From: Ypsolopha sequella
Lineage: Eukaryota; Arthropoda; Insecta; Lepidoptera; Ypsolophidae
DNA: 64,000 nt
Direction: 5' to 3'
Assembly: GCA_934047225.1 (NCBI GenBank)
Contig: OW204001.1
Span: 11,020,201-11,084,200, forward strand
Part shown: positions 24,591 through 36,436 of the stretch, in pieces
Numbering within the stretch: the stretch's first letter is position 1
How the letters are laid out: every line of letters begins with the position of its first letter
Translations under genes and position numbers: made by a program
The notes under the pieces: generated by a model
The model's input: the letters and a program-made list of their open reading frames with translations, nothing else
The model's database searches: none
Told to the model about the DNA's origin: nothing

Positions 24591-24791
24591 TGATGTAAAA
24601 TGGTATCAAAGAAAAGTAGATAAGTACAGAAAGTGTTTGCCCTTGAAACATTTATGATACCACCTAAGAGTGGGTGTAAAAGTAAAAAGAAATTGTTCAG
24701 GAACTGAAAGGAACTGATGGTTTAAATTACTTTACATTTTAGGCATTTTCAACAATCGAGATAAATGTGAAGAAAGTTTATGCAACAAATA

Positions 24792-24866
24792 CCTATACGG
24801 GCGTTAATATGAAGATGCGCAAGCCGGAAAGTGGCAATAGTACTAGACCATACGACAAATTTTCGT
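24792..24866 (+). repeat. Solo terminal repeat of the 47738-48332 element family
   Basis: GCGCAAGCCGGAAAGTGGCAATAGTACT corresponds to the first ~50 bp of the element at 47738-48332. It is followed by an interrupted body running into SINE-B. Confidence 0.55.
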
Positions 24867-25290
24867 AAAAAAAAACCGGTCTAGTGCAAGTCAGAATCTA
24901 AGGTTCCGTAATTCGACAGTTTTGGGAATTTTGTCATTTTGTTTTCGTGAATTTCTCAACCGTTATTTTTCCTCGAAAAAGATGCAAGTAAATATAGCCA
25001 AATTATATATTTTTACAATCAGCTCTTTAATACCTACAAGTTGATACCCATATTGTATCTTTGTAATTTTATTTCTATTTTTTTTACTTTTTTATATTTC
25101 TCATTTGTGTTCGACTTTTTTTTAATCGATATAAATTTCCTGTATTCGACATTTTTTTTTTCATTTTTTCAGTGCACCAGTTTCGGAGATAAGGGCATAC
25201 ATTTTCTGTGGTTTTTTTAAAGATTCCTCAAATAAGAGTCAGTAAATATAGTTAATGTATGTATATATTTTTACAATCAGCAATTAAATT
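24867..25290 (+). repeat. SINE-B, degenerate copy
   Basis: The head AACCGGTCTAGTGCAAGTCAG, with GGTTCCGTAATTCG further on, resembles the SINE-A head (A and B boxes) but differs in the body, which is T-rich with TTTTTACAATCAGC repeated. Ends are approximate. Confidence 0.5.
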
Positions 25291-25753
25291 TTTTTTTTTA
25301 AAAGCTTGTTGCGCTTCTAAGGCTCTTCCGTTCCAAAATGAGCGTTCTGTTTTATATTGTTGTCAGTTCAATATCACTTTTCAAAGAGAAGTAAAATATG
25401 TATTACGATAGAGGATATACTCTAAAAATTTGTAGATTTGTTGAAAAAAAATCGCAAAGTAAGCTCCTCAAATTGCGAATAAATGTTTTTATAGCAAAGA
25501 TGTTCAACCGCGAGAATTAAAACTTTCCTGAATTTTCTTGAGACATAACCGAAAACGTTTAGAGACTATTTTTATTTATTTCTCAATACTGTTTCAGAAA
25601 TTTCAGAAAAACCTCACAAATTCACTGATTATGCGTGCCCGCAGCGCACGGAGCGAGCGTTCTAATGTACAATGGAGACCACGCCTTTACACATTGGACT
25701 TTGTAGCTACCTTATACACTTCTCTATAGGGGCTAATTTAGTATTGCTTGTAA

Positions 25754-25882
25754 TTAAGGCGGTACGTATAAGTTTTAGCGTCCCTGTTACTCCATATTCG
25801 AAAAAACCCTCAGTGCAAGAGGGACGGATTCGTGGAAAAGTAGGAAAAAGTCGGTTTTTTATTATTATAAAATGTACTAAAT
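25754..25882 (+). mobile_element. R1 TTAA-type MITE, 3'-truncated copy
   Basis: TTAAGGCGGTACGTATAAG opens the copy, followed by CCCTCAGTGCAAGAGGGACG and AAAGTCGGTTTTTTAT. It stops after AAATGTACTAAA, so about 290 bp of the family consensus is missing. Confidence 0.8.
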
Positions 25883-26335
25883 AATAAATAAAAAAAGGAA
25901 CAATCCTTGAAGATCTTTCCAATGTTGTTGTAGAGTCATGAGATTGCTGACTATAGAAATTAGCAACTGCGCATGACTTGTGGCGTTGGAAGCGGCGCTG
26001 GTGTTCCCAATTTATCTAGGCTTATGAGTTAAGTGTAGATACGAGATGGTGCCAAAATTGTACGCAAATGTTCTCTGTAGATACCTCCTCCAGCTAAACG
26101 CGTCAGACAATAATTTCCAAATCGAGACAGCCTGTCCGGATCCGCCGCAGAATTCCTAATAATCGTAAACATCTAAAGTGCGTTCGGAATTTAAATAAGC
26201 ACACGAGTCGCTTTCAGAAACTCAGTAAAAGATCGCCTGGGAAACCCTAAGGTAATATGAACCATTGTCGTACGTGATGTGAAAGATTTGTTTGTTGATG
26301 ACTAATGTGGCTCTCGAATTTTTTTATAAATTTAT

Positions 26336-26606
26336 ATGCAATGTGTAATAGAAAGTTGTAGTCATATTTGAAGAGCCCATTCAGTCAATGGTATAGAACT
26401 ACTTTTACTATGGAACAAACCCTGAAATCTCGAAAAATAAATCTGCCGTTCTATACATATTTCAGCCGAGCGGTATTGCATTTTTTTATGAAACAGTTAA
26501 GTAACATTTTTTTCGTGATTTCAGGGTTGATTCCATAGTAAAAGTAGTTCAGTGACTGAATAAGCTCTTCAAATATGACCACACCTTTCTGTTACACGTT
26601 GTAATG
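26336..26606. mobile_element. Foldback/MITE element with ~90-bp arms
   Basis: 26336-26430 (GTAATAGAAAG, AGTCATATTTGAAGAGC, ACTACTTTTACTATGGAA) is repeated inverted at 26517-26606. Loop about 85 bp. No ORF. Confidence 0.8.
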
Positions 26607-26627
26607 TGAGTTTTATTTACGTAGCCA

Positions 26628-26836
26628 AATTTACAATGGAGACTCGGTAAGTGGTTAAGACCAAGGTTTAATGATAATTTTTGTGAAAAAAACGCAAAAT
26701 TAAATTTAGGCTTCATATACTAATTGACCCGGAGTTGTTCGTAAATTAGTATAGGGCACAAACAATTTTTATTCTACAAAAATGGTCACTGAACCTTGGT
26801 CCTGACCACTTAACAAGTCTACAGTATGAATTTGGC
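26628..26836. mobile_element. Foldback/MITE element with ~45-60-bp arms
   Basis: AGCCAAATTTACAATGGAGAC...TAAGTGGTTAAGACCAAGG (26628 on) is mirrored by CCTTGGTCCTGACCACTTA...GAATTTGGCT ending at 26836. A second, smaller inverted pair (ATACTAATT / AATTAGTAT) forms the centre. It lies only about 20 bp from the previous element. Confidence 0.7.
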
Positions 26837-27662
26837 TCAAGAAATAAAATTCACCTCATTCAATTCATACATTATATAAGTACCTTTAATGGCTCATTGT
26901 ACTAGATATCTTAGAGAGGTTTATTTATATCAAAATCTAATAATGCTTTTGGAAAATGAAAGCCGTAACGTAGTACTACTAAGTTGCCTTTTGCTTAAAT
27001 TTATCACGGCTTTGGCTAATATTTAGCTAATATTGTCTTTTATATTTTATTTGTCAATTTTATTCCTATAATCCTATAATATTAATAGATATTATTTATA
27101 TTCGACTGAAGGCGATTTCTAAAGTGTAAATTTTTTATTTTATAATTTTAATGCCTGAGACAATACCAAGTGCTTTCTATTGCAATTCATACAAGTTTTT
27201 ATATATTTGGCTTATATTTGTAGATTCCGAAAGTACTCATCAAACAACACATTGACCACATCTAATAAGCCGCCAAATGTGTACTAAATACATCAATGAA
27301 GGTTCTAAGAATTCTGAGTCACTTTTCTTCTGTTTATTCAATAGTCACCGCGGCTCCGCCCGCGTTGAAAATATAATAAATATTACATAATGTTACGTTT
27401 TTGCAAACCCAAATTTTGATTTCATAATTTCATTCTTCAATTATTTGGCGATGACTTATCCAAACCCATATTGTTTATGTCGCTCATCATTGTCACAATC
27501 TAAGGAATCGAATTGCATAATTTTTTTCGCGATTTTGGCGTCCGTGTGAGTGATACGCGTACACAAAGATGTGTAGAGTGTCATCTCACATTTTCCCATG
27601 AAAGTTGTCCCTTTCTAGCTTTTCGATTTTATATAATAGATTAATCATACCTTATACTTTGT
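26837..27662. other. AT-rich stretch with a short GC-rich motif
   Basis: CACCGCGGCTCCGCCCGCG at about 27347 is a word common in moth repeats. Otherwise no gene is recognised. Confidence 0.4.
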
Positions 27663-27899
27663 ACACTGACGAAATTCCGGACATATAATTATGGGCGAGA
27701 TTGGGATCGCTTTCAAAAAGCTAAGAAACTTCTGAAAGCCTGTCCTAAAAGCCTACAGAGGCTCTATAACACCGTCTGCCACAACGATCATGTACCGAAA
27801 GTTTACGTAGGAAGTATGGTCGTTTTGTTATTCAAGAAAGGAAATAAAATGCTCCACAAGAACTGCAAATCAAATCCTATTTTTATTAATGCAATATAG
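27663..27899 (+). pseudogene. Reverse transcriptase fragment of a non-LTR retrotransposon
   Basis: The frame ending at TAG 27897-27899 reads YGRDWDRFQKAKKLL... then VPKVYVGSMVVLLFKKGNK and LHKNCKSNPI. The pattern V(P)xxW..S.VVLLFKKGxK..L.NYRPIS is the well-known region just before RT motif 1 of LINE polymerases. Here YRPIS has decayed to CKSNP, and about 75 codons survive. Non-functional. Confidence 0.75.
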
Positions 27900-27997
27900 G
27901 TACGTCATGTCATAGGTAAATTATGCTGTCGTCATTTTGTGGAATCCGGCAAATTTTAAAATATGAAACCGAAAATCTTTCAGCAAAAATTCAAAAG

Positions 27998-28212
27998 TTT
28001 TTTTTTTTTTTTTTAGTTTATTTATTCATAGTTAAATTTATTTACATATTTAATAGTTTAAAGCCATCCGACTAAAACCACATGGTTTATGCGCGGTATG
28101 GCGAGATCGCAAACTTTATGCTAAACTAACTAAACTAATTCTAACTTATATTATGTTAAATAACATCACGCAGCCACAGGCTGCTGATGTTGAAGAAAAT
28201 AAAGCTTTATGG
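27998..28212 (-). mobile_element. 3' end of a retroposon with poly(A), minus orientation
   Basis: A run of about 17 T (27998-28014) followed by TTTATTTATTCATAG is the complement of an A-rich tail. Upstream, in minus sense, is moderate-complexity non-coding sequence to about 28212. The copy is 5'-truncated; a LINE and a SINE cannot be told apart. Confidence 0.55.
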
Positions 28213-28378
28213 CACTTTTTAGATGCGACGACGAGCGTAGCGAGGAGGGGCGTGTTAGGTTTACGTGAGTCGACCGAAGCGGAGCGGAGTAGTTCTAACA
28301 GAATTACGATATGCCTAGGCAAATTGTAAAATGCTAAATTTTTCAATTTGACAATGACATATTGCATAGAAATGTGCG
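28213..28378. repeat. GCGACGACGAGCG repeat, copy 1
   Basis: GATGCGACGACGAGCGTAGC followed by GAGGAGGGGCGTGTTAG and GAAGCGGAGCGGAG also occurs at 63692-63830 (GTGCGACGATGAGCGAAGCG, GGAGCGTGTTAG, GGAGCGGAGCGAG). This GC-rich core with an AT-rich flank is an interspersed repeat of unknown class. Confidence 0.55.
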
Positions 28379-29177
28379 AAAATTAATAGATTAAACTGAA
28401 GTCAAATAGTTTTGTTGTAATTCAATCCCCATACATAGGGGCTGAAGCCCGGTCGGCTGCTTTTACCGAGGCTATAATTTTTCTCTTTTGTTATTAGTTT
28501 TTTTTTAAGGCTTCTCCAAATACCAACGACCTTGAACTGAGTAACTTTGGAACAATTTTATACGGTAACTGTAGCATTTTTAAAAGAAGAAAAATACATG
28601 GTTAATATACATCAAACATCTACACAAACAGATAGTGATGTGGTATTTCCTAAATTTTATTTTAATATACAGAAGTGAAGCAAAAGCATTACACGTTTAC
28701 CCTTATTTCTCGATTTTTTGTCAACTTGTAACAATATAACTCTTGCAGTTTTTATAGAAACAGTATAAAAATGTATAAACTTCTAGACAAAATAATATAA
28801 AATGATATGGTTTTCTCAGTTCTTCGAAATCAATTTTATTTTACATAAAATTAATTAAAACACACTATTTACAAACTTGTCAGCCGCAGCGACTGACGTA
28901 ACAGCCATGTTGTAGTGCGAGCTGATAAGAAATTTATTTTAGTATAATTTTGTTCAAAATTTCAACCACCACGAATCCAGTTGCTAATTTTTCCGACGGA
29001 GTCACCTTAAAGAGAGAGACGGGAAAAACAATTTAAATGTATTTTATACAGCCGAGCTTAATACTATATCATATTTTCTTTCAGCTAAAGTATGTCAATG
29101 GGAACTTGTTTATGGGTACGCACTTCCATGATAAAAAAAATTACTATATATAAAATGTATAGATACTATATACGTTC
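28379..29177. other. AT-rich stretch, nothing recognised
   Basis: No supported gene or shared repeat. Confidence 0.45.
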
Positions 29178-29413
29178 TGCGGGCCTATTATGTATACTTA
29201 GTTGTTAACTGGATTGGGTGCCTATCATCAAAAACATAGATATACTATCGAATTCCGATTGTCTAAGGATATATTTGCACTTGAAGTGACGACACAGTTC
29301 GTAAATAGTTCAATACCGACTAAAAATAATTTTGAAAGTTCAGTTTTTATCTATGTTTTTGATGATAGGCACCCAGTCCAGTTGGCAACCAAATATACAT
29401 AATAGAGGGGCTG
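29178..29413. mobile_element. Foldback/MITE element with ~63-bp arms
   Basis: 29178-29241 (GGGCCTATTATGTATAC, GGATTGGGTGCCTATCATCA, AAAACATAGAT) is repeated inverted at 29349-29413. One arm of the same family appears at 53041-53096 inside an R1 copy, ending GGGGGGCTGGT, which helps place the right end. Confidence 0.8.
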
Positions 29414-32383
29414 GTGTAGAAAATATAGACGCAATAACATGAACTCCAGATCCTGACACTATAAGGACAGAAAAACGTACAAGAAGATTCAATAAATAAT
29501 AATTAAAATGACACTGTACAAATAACTTACATTCATAAACTAAGAAATAAATTACCACAAGGATTTCTTTCTCCAGCACCTCAGAAAGTGCCTATTTCAT
29601 TCTAAATCTCATTCAGAGAGATCGTAACTCATTCCACCAATATCCCAGCCATATACCGCGATAGAGCTATAAAGTTTTATATCTTTCGGTTCTTAGAATT
29701 GCAACCTATCTGCAGAATAGTGATGTTTTGAAATGAGCTGGATTGCCGGATACTAGAATTTTTCAGGAAAACTTTTTTATCCGTCTGTCAAAACGCTTTT
29801 TCTCGGTGAAGATATATCAAGTTGAAACTATACCTCCTACAGAAAACAACTCAACACGAAAAAAGCTTATTGGCTTTTAAGTAATCAATTATTTATACAG
29901 ATTGGCTCACCATGAAAAAATTGGAGCTAAAATCGCGGTAAATTGAAGACAAATGCGCCGCAACTTATTACTTTTTCGTGTATAAATTCTTTATTTACAT
30001 AAAAAAAAACTTAATTAACAATAATAATCTGGATCTAAACCTAGTAAGTATATACTAAATATAGAAAAAAGAATTACAAACTGGACCTACGTATCTAAAA
30101 CAAAAAGTCAAATTAAATAAAGTAGATTACACAGCAAGTGAAAAAAATAAGAATCCTGAGCGGAGCTGCCAAGATGGATTTTTTTCACGAGTTATGTACT
30201 CTATATTTTACCATTGACTACGAGAAGATAAAAAGTAGTATAATAACAATTTGAATCACATTTTATTATGCTTACAAGTAATCAGGTATTTTATTTACTT
30301 GTATTATAATTACAAATCATCAAGTAATAAGAGAACAAAACATTTGTTATAATTTATATTATACATAACATTGCTTTAATCAGGCGGGAACTTGGATGAA
30401 TAAACTAATGGTTGTGTTTTGCTTGTCTACTGGCTAAAAGTACCAAAAGTGGATGCTTTTGTGTTATTCAAAGAATAAAGAAACAAAAAACGATACCTAT
30501 ATAATAAAGTATTTGAAGAAATAAAGAAAATCAGACTTGGCCATTTGTGCATCTGAACAAAGAAAAAAAAACTTTTGACCTTGGCTGTATGGTTTGTTTT
30601 TTTCACTCAGTGAGAAAAAGAGCGTTTTCGTCACACCTATTCCAAAAATGACAAATGGCTTTAGAGTTTTGAGGCTTTAGAGGATAGCGGGAGCCAAAAT
30701 CAATTGTATTCCCATGGGAGTTTGCGTTTTTTTCTTCTGATTGGTCCGCGTTCGTGCTTCTGATAGATTAGCCTCATTTAACCAAAGCGGTTGAACGCAT
30801 AATTTATGAAGAAGTTACTGACCAGTTAGGGTATGGCCGTAATGTGCGCTGAAAAAAATAATACATGTGTATGCTTCTTTCTTTTCATTTCTTCTTTCTC
30901 AGAAATTTTTACGCTAGTTTTTGCTAAGTTATTGCTAATAATAATAATTAAAAATGAGTTCGAGTAGTGATAGCGATATATTAATTCCTGAAAACATAGT
31001 AAATGATGCAGCTAATGTGGTGCAAAATTGTTATTACCACAAAATAAAAGGTAATCGTAGCTTGTTTCTTTTCTCATAGGTAATGATGAAAAATAGTGTG
31101 TTTCACTCGGAGCCTAGATATTTATTCTCGGGCGGCGTATATTGAGTTCCTCGCAGCGCTCAGCATTCTACTATAGAATTCTTCGCTTCGCTCTGAATTC
31201 AAAATAATGTCGTCGACGTACAAAATATTACTTGGGCCCCTTGTAACACAAATAACTATTTATTAATTGTCATCGGTGAACCTATAGCTCCTTTTCAATT
31301 GGCAATGGTAATAGAATCTTTTTCCATATCACTTCTTTTAATAGTTTTCCTTAATTTTATTTCTAGAATTATGGTAAAAATTATATTTTTAATAGTTTAC
31401 AATTTTGTTGCAATTTTTTTGTTTGTTTCCAGCGTGACTAGTGGTGATACTGAAAAGCTTGTGTTGTGTTCAAGTTTGTTGTAAAATTGTAAGTATAGTC
31501 AGCAGAGTATTAAGTTACTGATACACCTTGTATTTAGATAACATTAAATTGAGCATGCATCTATCACATACCATAGAGCATTGAGCAGCTCTAGACCCAG
31601 CAGAGACGCGAGCCAACAACCTGCACGTATGTAATGATAGACAATCCATAAATCTATCAGATGCTAGATACCGCGCCGGGCAGCAACCTAGAGAGATGAG
31701 AATAAAAGGATAGCTGAGTCTTTTTGAGTTTTCAGGCACAAAATGATGTGCTAAGTCGTTTCTTGCTTCCTTTTAAACTCGGTAGTGGATAGAAATTAAA
31801 ATAAATAAAAATAAAAAATATAGCACGAATTTTTAATATCCAAAATCAATTATTTTGTTACCTTACAAATACTTTTAAAAGAATGACTGAAGTTACTGCA
31901 TTCACACCTCAAATTGACGTTATTTATTTTAGAGCAATACACTAACAGTTATAATTTATGACTTAAAGATTACACAAAAAAAACGAAGACGATCGCGTCC
32001 ATGTGAAAAGTACTATTATCTACTATTATGTACTATCCGGAAACGCAGCGATCGTTTGCAATGCATGCTGATATACGTTATATTCAATGTAGTTTCTGTC
32101 GAAATTTGACCATATAGGTCATGGAATCGCCTTAAAACGTTGGAAAAGGGGTGGAATTGATCCACGAATATAGAGATAATTAGAATTAAGATGGTTAATA
32201 GACACTTAGCTTATTCCAAAAAGCAGCTTGAAAATAATAAAATAATTGGTAATGGAAATGAGCCTTGTTTAATTTCTCCCAAAAAGTATAGCCCCAGAGT
32301 GGAGGCTTTTCTATATTTTACACATAATGAAGTTAAGAAATTAAGAATTACAATTTACACAATTTTTTGTACCGTAGGCATAT
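29414..32383. other. AT-rich stretch with one weak candidate exon
   Basis: The only coding-like signal is at 30954-31051, ATG then MSSSSDSDILIPENIVNDAA..., followed by a weak GGTAATCG donor. I do not recognise the protein; acidic serine-rich starts of this type precede some mobile-element recombinases. A palindromic GAATTC-TTCGCTTCGCTCT-GAATTC lies near 31175. Nothing else is supported. Confidence 0.3.
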
Positions 32384-32760
32384 GTGGCTCTGCGCACTCA
32401 ATACAATAATGCTTTTAGAGCGCTGTTGGGGCTGTGACGGTACTGCAGTGCATCAGGGATGCTGGCAGAGGCTGGAGTCGATAGATTCTCTACTATCGTT
32501 AGGCTACAAACCGCGTCCCTGATGCATCGATTGCGGAGTAGCTCCAATAGTCTTCTACAGGTAATAGCGACCAGACTGGATGCGGACGCTTTTATGAAGA
32601 ACTGGACTAGTTTCAGAAGGGCAAAGCCCTCTCCTTAGCGCCTCTTTATGGTCTTTTATTTTAATTATTTGTTTTGTTTTAAATTACCTGTTACTAACAT
32701 AGTAAATAAGTATATAATCTGTTACTAATACAATATGGAGCTTGTCTCTGAAATAAAAGA
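32384..32760 (+). pseudogene. C-terminus and 3' end of a non-LTR retrotransposon
   Basis: The frame from 32384 reads RTQYNNAFRALLGL, stop, RYCSASGMLAEAG... then LMHRLRSSSNSLLQVIATRL to TAG at 32636-32638. YNNAFR.LLGLPR.CSASGM...D.F..I.R and R.SxNSLL are the C-terminal signature of insect LINE polyproteins. A ~120-bp 3' region with AATAAA (32752-32757) follows, then T/A-rich tail sequence. One internal stop: dead, 5'-truncated. Confidence 0.8.
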
Positions 32761-33044
32761 TTTTTATTTTATTTTTAGTTACTTATTACTCAAAATTTTA
32801 GTGTCATTCTCGCATTGTCTATTGTGGAAACCATTGATGTGATAGAGCAAAACCGAGATCAAATTCTTAATAAGCAGCTCCCATAATCAGCTGTAAAATT
32901 CGAGGTAGAAAAAATAAGTTTTAGTTTGCAAAATTGCAAATCAATAACTGATCAGGTTACGCCTCAACCCCAACCGTAGTCAGACAGTTACAAAAAGCCA
33001 AAATTAATTTTTTGGAAGTTCCACAAATCGAATACCCGGTCTGG

Positions 33045-33263
33045 TTTCTTCCCAGATTTCCATTAAAAAACAAATATATATCAATGTTTCTTAAGTACAG
33101 ATGTTCTATCTTACGAAGTTTCTTCCCAGATTTTCATTATAAATAACACAAATATAGATCAATGTTTCTTAAGTACATATCTCACGAAGTTTCTTCCCAG
33201 ATTTCCATTATAAAACAAATATTGATCAATGTTTCTTAAGTACAGATGTTCCATCTTACGAAG
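33045..33263 (+). repeat. Tandem repeat, three ~73-bp units
   Basis: Units at 33045-33118, 33119-33189 and 33190-33263 each begin TTTCTTCCCAGATTT, contain CAATGTTTCTTAAGTACA and end CTTACGAAG or CTCACGAAG. Differences are few and one unit is 3 bp shorter: a young minisatellite. Confidence 0.9.
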
Positions 33264-33270
33264 TCCAATT

Positions 33271-33400
33271 AGCTATGGTTATGTAGTGTGTGCACACGCA
33301 CCACATTTTTCTAGTGTGCGTAACCTTGGGAGCGCTATACAAAACGCGCAATACACACACAACGCGCTTATCTGTACACGTCACTACTACAACCATAGCC
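33271..33400. mobile_element. Short foldback element with ~20-bp arms
   Basis: AGCTATGGTTATGTAGTG at 33271 is mirrored by CACTACTACAACCATAGCC ending at 33400. The interior is rich in GTGTGTGCACAC-like words. It starts 8 bp after the tandem repeat. Confidence 0.55.
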
Positions 33401-34275
33401 AAAAAGACATCGTGAGGTAGAACATTCTGTATCAATACTATGAAAATCGGATTAGGTTCACTCTCATTGCTTACAGGGCCCACCGTCCAGCCACCGCGGT
33501 ACATTCTACCACCTAATTAAAACGGTCCACTGGACCCCTTATCGGATTGAAAGCCGAAGATATGGTTACGAGCGGCGACACGCGAACCTGCCCGCTCTCT
33601 GGGACCGGTTGCTTGAAGATTGAAGATAAGCCTGGCGAAAAATGTTTTAGGCTTTCGTTGAAAATTTGAAACTACAAACAAGATGAATCGTGACGCGCTG
33701 CAAAACTTAATATACGTAATTTTCAGGTGATCGTAGGTATTGAACAACTTTTGATATTACTCCATACAACATTTAAATACTTGGTTCTGAATGTGGATGA
33801 AAATTTTGCCCGCATATTCCTAAAATTCTTTGAAAATGTTGTTCAGTATTTTTATCAATACATCATACCGTGGGCCAAAATATACCGAGTACCTATTTTT
33901 AGTATTTTACTATTAAAACATAAAGAAAAGAAATAAATCATATTGTAAGTTCATTAGTTTTATTACTGTTACACCTTGTTAGAGGGTGTCAATTTACAGT
34001 TCCACAATATTTGAATTTGAATTTGAATAATTCTACCTTTCCAAATCAACAAATGCTGATTGCACTTAGAAATCTACAATTTCTGTGAAAATCTGGAATA
34101 AACTGGCAATCTAAACAATCTGGTGACGAAAAAATGTAATTTCTATTGCCAAAATTAGTACGACAGAGAGATTATGTAGCTAATAGATATACGCTATTTA
34201 TTAAATTTATTACGTATATAATATTTTACTACAAGAGTATTTTGTTGAAAAATTGTAAACTTGATACTAAGTATG
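33401..34275. other. AT-rich stretch, nothing recognised
   Basis: Short frames at 33517-33747 (-) and 33727-33936 (+) show no recognisable protein. Confidence 0.4.
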
Positions 34276-34730
34276 AAAATAGTATTTTGTGCAACTGTAA
34301 CATAATTTGAGACATTGGGACTGAGTGAGTTTCGTAATAGATTTGCACGAGTGTCCTAGGTCTAAATATGTTTAGTTGCATACAATACTTTATCTACTAC
34401 CATCAAAAATATTGTCTTTACTAATACAATTTCACGAAAAATAAAAAGTAGAACATTCGTTCATGAACGTCAGGTGCGTCGTTTCGATAATGCGGCTTGA
34501 AGGCCAATCGGGATAAAGGGGGCGTGGCTTAGGAAATAAGATCAGGACTTATTTCTTGTCTTGTTTATTGATTGGGGCCCTAGCGGTTTTATAATAAATT
34601 GGGCCAATCGCAGCGCAGAATCACGGTGTTATAATGTAATATTATAACATCGGATAAACAATCTAGGTACTTATTTAACTGCTTTTGATGTTGCATTTGG
34701 CTTATTGCAGTCTAAGAATAGATAAAATCC
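34276..34730 (-). repeat. R4 repeat, copy 2
   Basis: Collinear with 7251-7690: GTATTTTGTGCAACTGTAAC..., ACTTTATCTACTACCATCAA, GGCCAATCGGGATAAAG, GGTGTTATAATGTAATA and CTGCTTTTGATGTTGCA. It retains GGGGGCGTGGCTTAGGAAAT, complementary to the TTAAGCCAC segment of the plus copies. Confidence 0.75.
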
Positions 34731-34945
34731 TTTATAAAATCAATCACACTTAAATTGTTCTGTCTTTATTAAATGTTACACGAGTTTAGAAAATCCCAAT
34801 AATAATTTCTTCTTTCATTACTCAATTCCATTAATCGTTATACGGCTTTTCAAATTTTAATAAAGTTTTATGATTTCTACAGAAAGCAATAAGCCCCTAA
34901 TAAAGGTATAGTGACGTCAGTTTGGATTGGCTTGTATGATAATAT

Positions 34946-36436
34946 CGGATAGCGAATTTCCTCAACCTAGTTGAATTCGTCCCCTCGTCGCAACCAATTC
35001 AGTACGTTTTTGGACAAGAAAACATGCCGCGTAAGCGTATCGATTTCAGCCCCATCAGTAGATAAAATCAACACGGTTTTGCGCATTTTTTTGTATGAAA
35101 GGATATCCCCCAAAAACGTATCGATTGTGTCTACTGGGGGTGATTAACAAAATACGTTTTGATATAAGCAATGATAAAATACTGACAAAACCTCATCGGG
35201 TAAGGTATCAATATGAAAACTGTTTACAAAAACCATGTTGAATTTGTCCTGTAAGCTCAGCAGTTTAAAGTGAAAGAAATAAAAAGAAGTAGTATGGTAC
35301 ATAATAAACACCAGTGTATTATATTTGTTTATTTTATTAATTTATTTATTTACCAAACTTGTACTATCATTACAGGACAGGTCCCAATGTAATAATACAG
35401 TTAAACAATAATCCTCTACAATAAGAATATAAAACTATGGTACACACAATTTTAAAGCAGCCTCTGTGAAGTCGTTCAAAGTACAAGCAAATAAATCCAC
35501 CCAATCGGCCATTTGGTTCAGCGCTCGCAGCGCCCGCGTGAGTGGCGCGCAGTGTAGGAGGTTGGTCCGCGCGCGGTTTAAGGTGACCTTGAAAAGCCGC
35601 AATAAGGTCTGATTTAATTTATTTGTTATGTAAGTATAAAAATACAGAAAATCTGGAATGAGATGGTTTAATTTCTTTATTTTTTATTTTTATCAAGAAC
35701 TTAAACTAATTTAAAACTAGGTCCAAATTAAGACTAAGATCCGATTTAATTAATTAAGTATGCAGAGAAACAAATTAAAACTTGGTAAAATTGAAGATAT
35801 TTATAACAAAAATCTCTAGATTATTTTGAATAATTTTAGCTCTAATAATTGTGATTAATTATTTAAGTATATCTGAGCGCGTTCACAGCTTGATTTTCCT
35901 AAGGTCACCAGCAGTAGTCTTACCTTAATAAAGATCATCAATGCTTCTTGAACTTGAAGTTGGCCACGTTAGCCACTTTGTCTCGTGATTGCTATTGGAC
36001 AAGTTATTTTATGACAATGCAATAAAGTTTATCATTATTAATTTAAGCGTGGAAGGGATAAAGTTGATACGTCTTTGCAACGGTGTGAAATATAAACAAA
36101 AGCGTGTGCTGTATGTCTATGACGTGTTTTCCTACAAAAAGCCTAATCAAGCTAGGAGGCGACGAAATTAATACCTTTTTGGAATAGCAAAACTGCACGA
36201 TGAACCTACACTAAGCGTATTGACTTCGTCCCCTCCTGTTGGTGAAGCCGTAACGGTTTTGGGGAATAATATATACGACAAAATTTACAGCAAATTCGTG
36301 TTCATTTTGTCTACTGATGGGGCTGAAATCGATACGATTAAGCGGCATATTTTGATTTCCATAAACGTACTGAATTGGTTGCGACGAGGGGATGAATTGA
36401 ATACGGTTGAGGAAATACGCTGTCGGTTATCAGCTT
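34946..36436. mobile_element. 1.5-kb element with ~150-bp terminal inverted repeats
   Basis: 34946-35095 (TTTCCTCAACC, TCCCCTCGTCGCAACCAATT, ATCGATTTCAGCCCCATCAG) recurs inverted at 36290-36436. Each arm has a weaker inner repeat (CCCCAAAAACGTATCGATT; AACGGTTTTGGGGAAT). The 1.2-kb interior holds no transposase frame; on the minus strand it contains a foreign ORF tail (35435-35617). It fits a large non-autonomous DNA transposon carrying an insertion. Confidence 0.75.
35335..35617 (-). pseudogene. C-terminal ORF fragment with A-rich tail, inside the 1.5-kb element
   Basis: In minus sense the frame from about 35617 to the stop at 35437-35435 encodes about 60 residues: TLLRLFKVTLNRARTNLLHC, APLTRALRALNQMADWVDLF and so on. 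The GC-rich, codon-like composition differs sharply from the surroundings. About 90 bases after the stop the sequence becomes (AATAA)-rich near 35335, like a retroposon 3' end. I do not recognise the protein with certainty. It is either the 5'-truncated end of a non-LTR retrotransposon or a captured host gene fragment. Confidence 0.5.

Noticed and set aside
29202..29402. 66-codon ORF
   Set aside because: Entirely inside the inverted repeats of the 29178-29413 foldback element.
33045..33263. CRISPR-like array
   Set aside because: The units are contiguous 73-bp near-identical repeats with no spacers, in clearly eukaryotic DNA.
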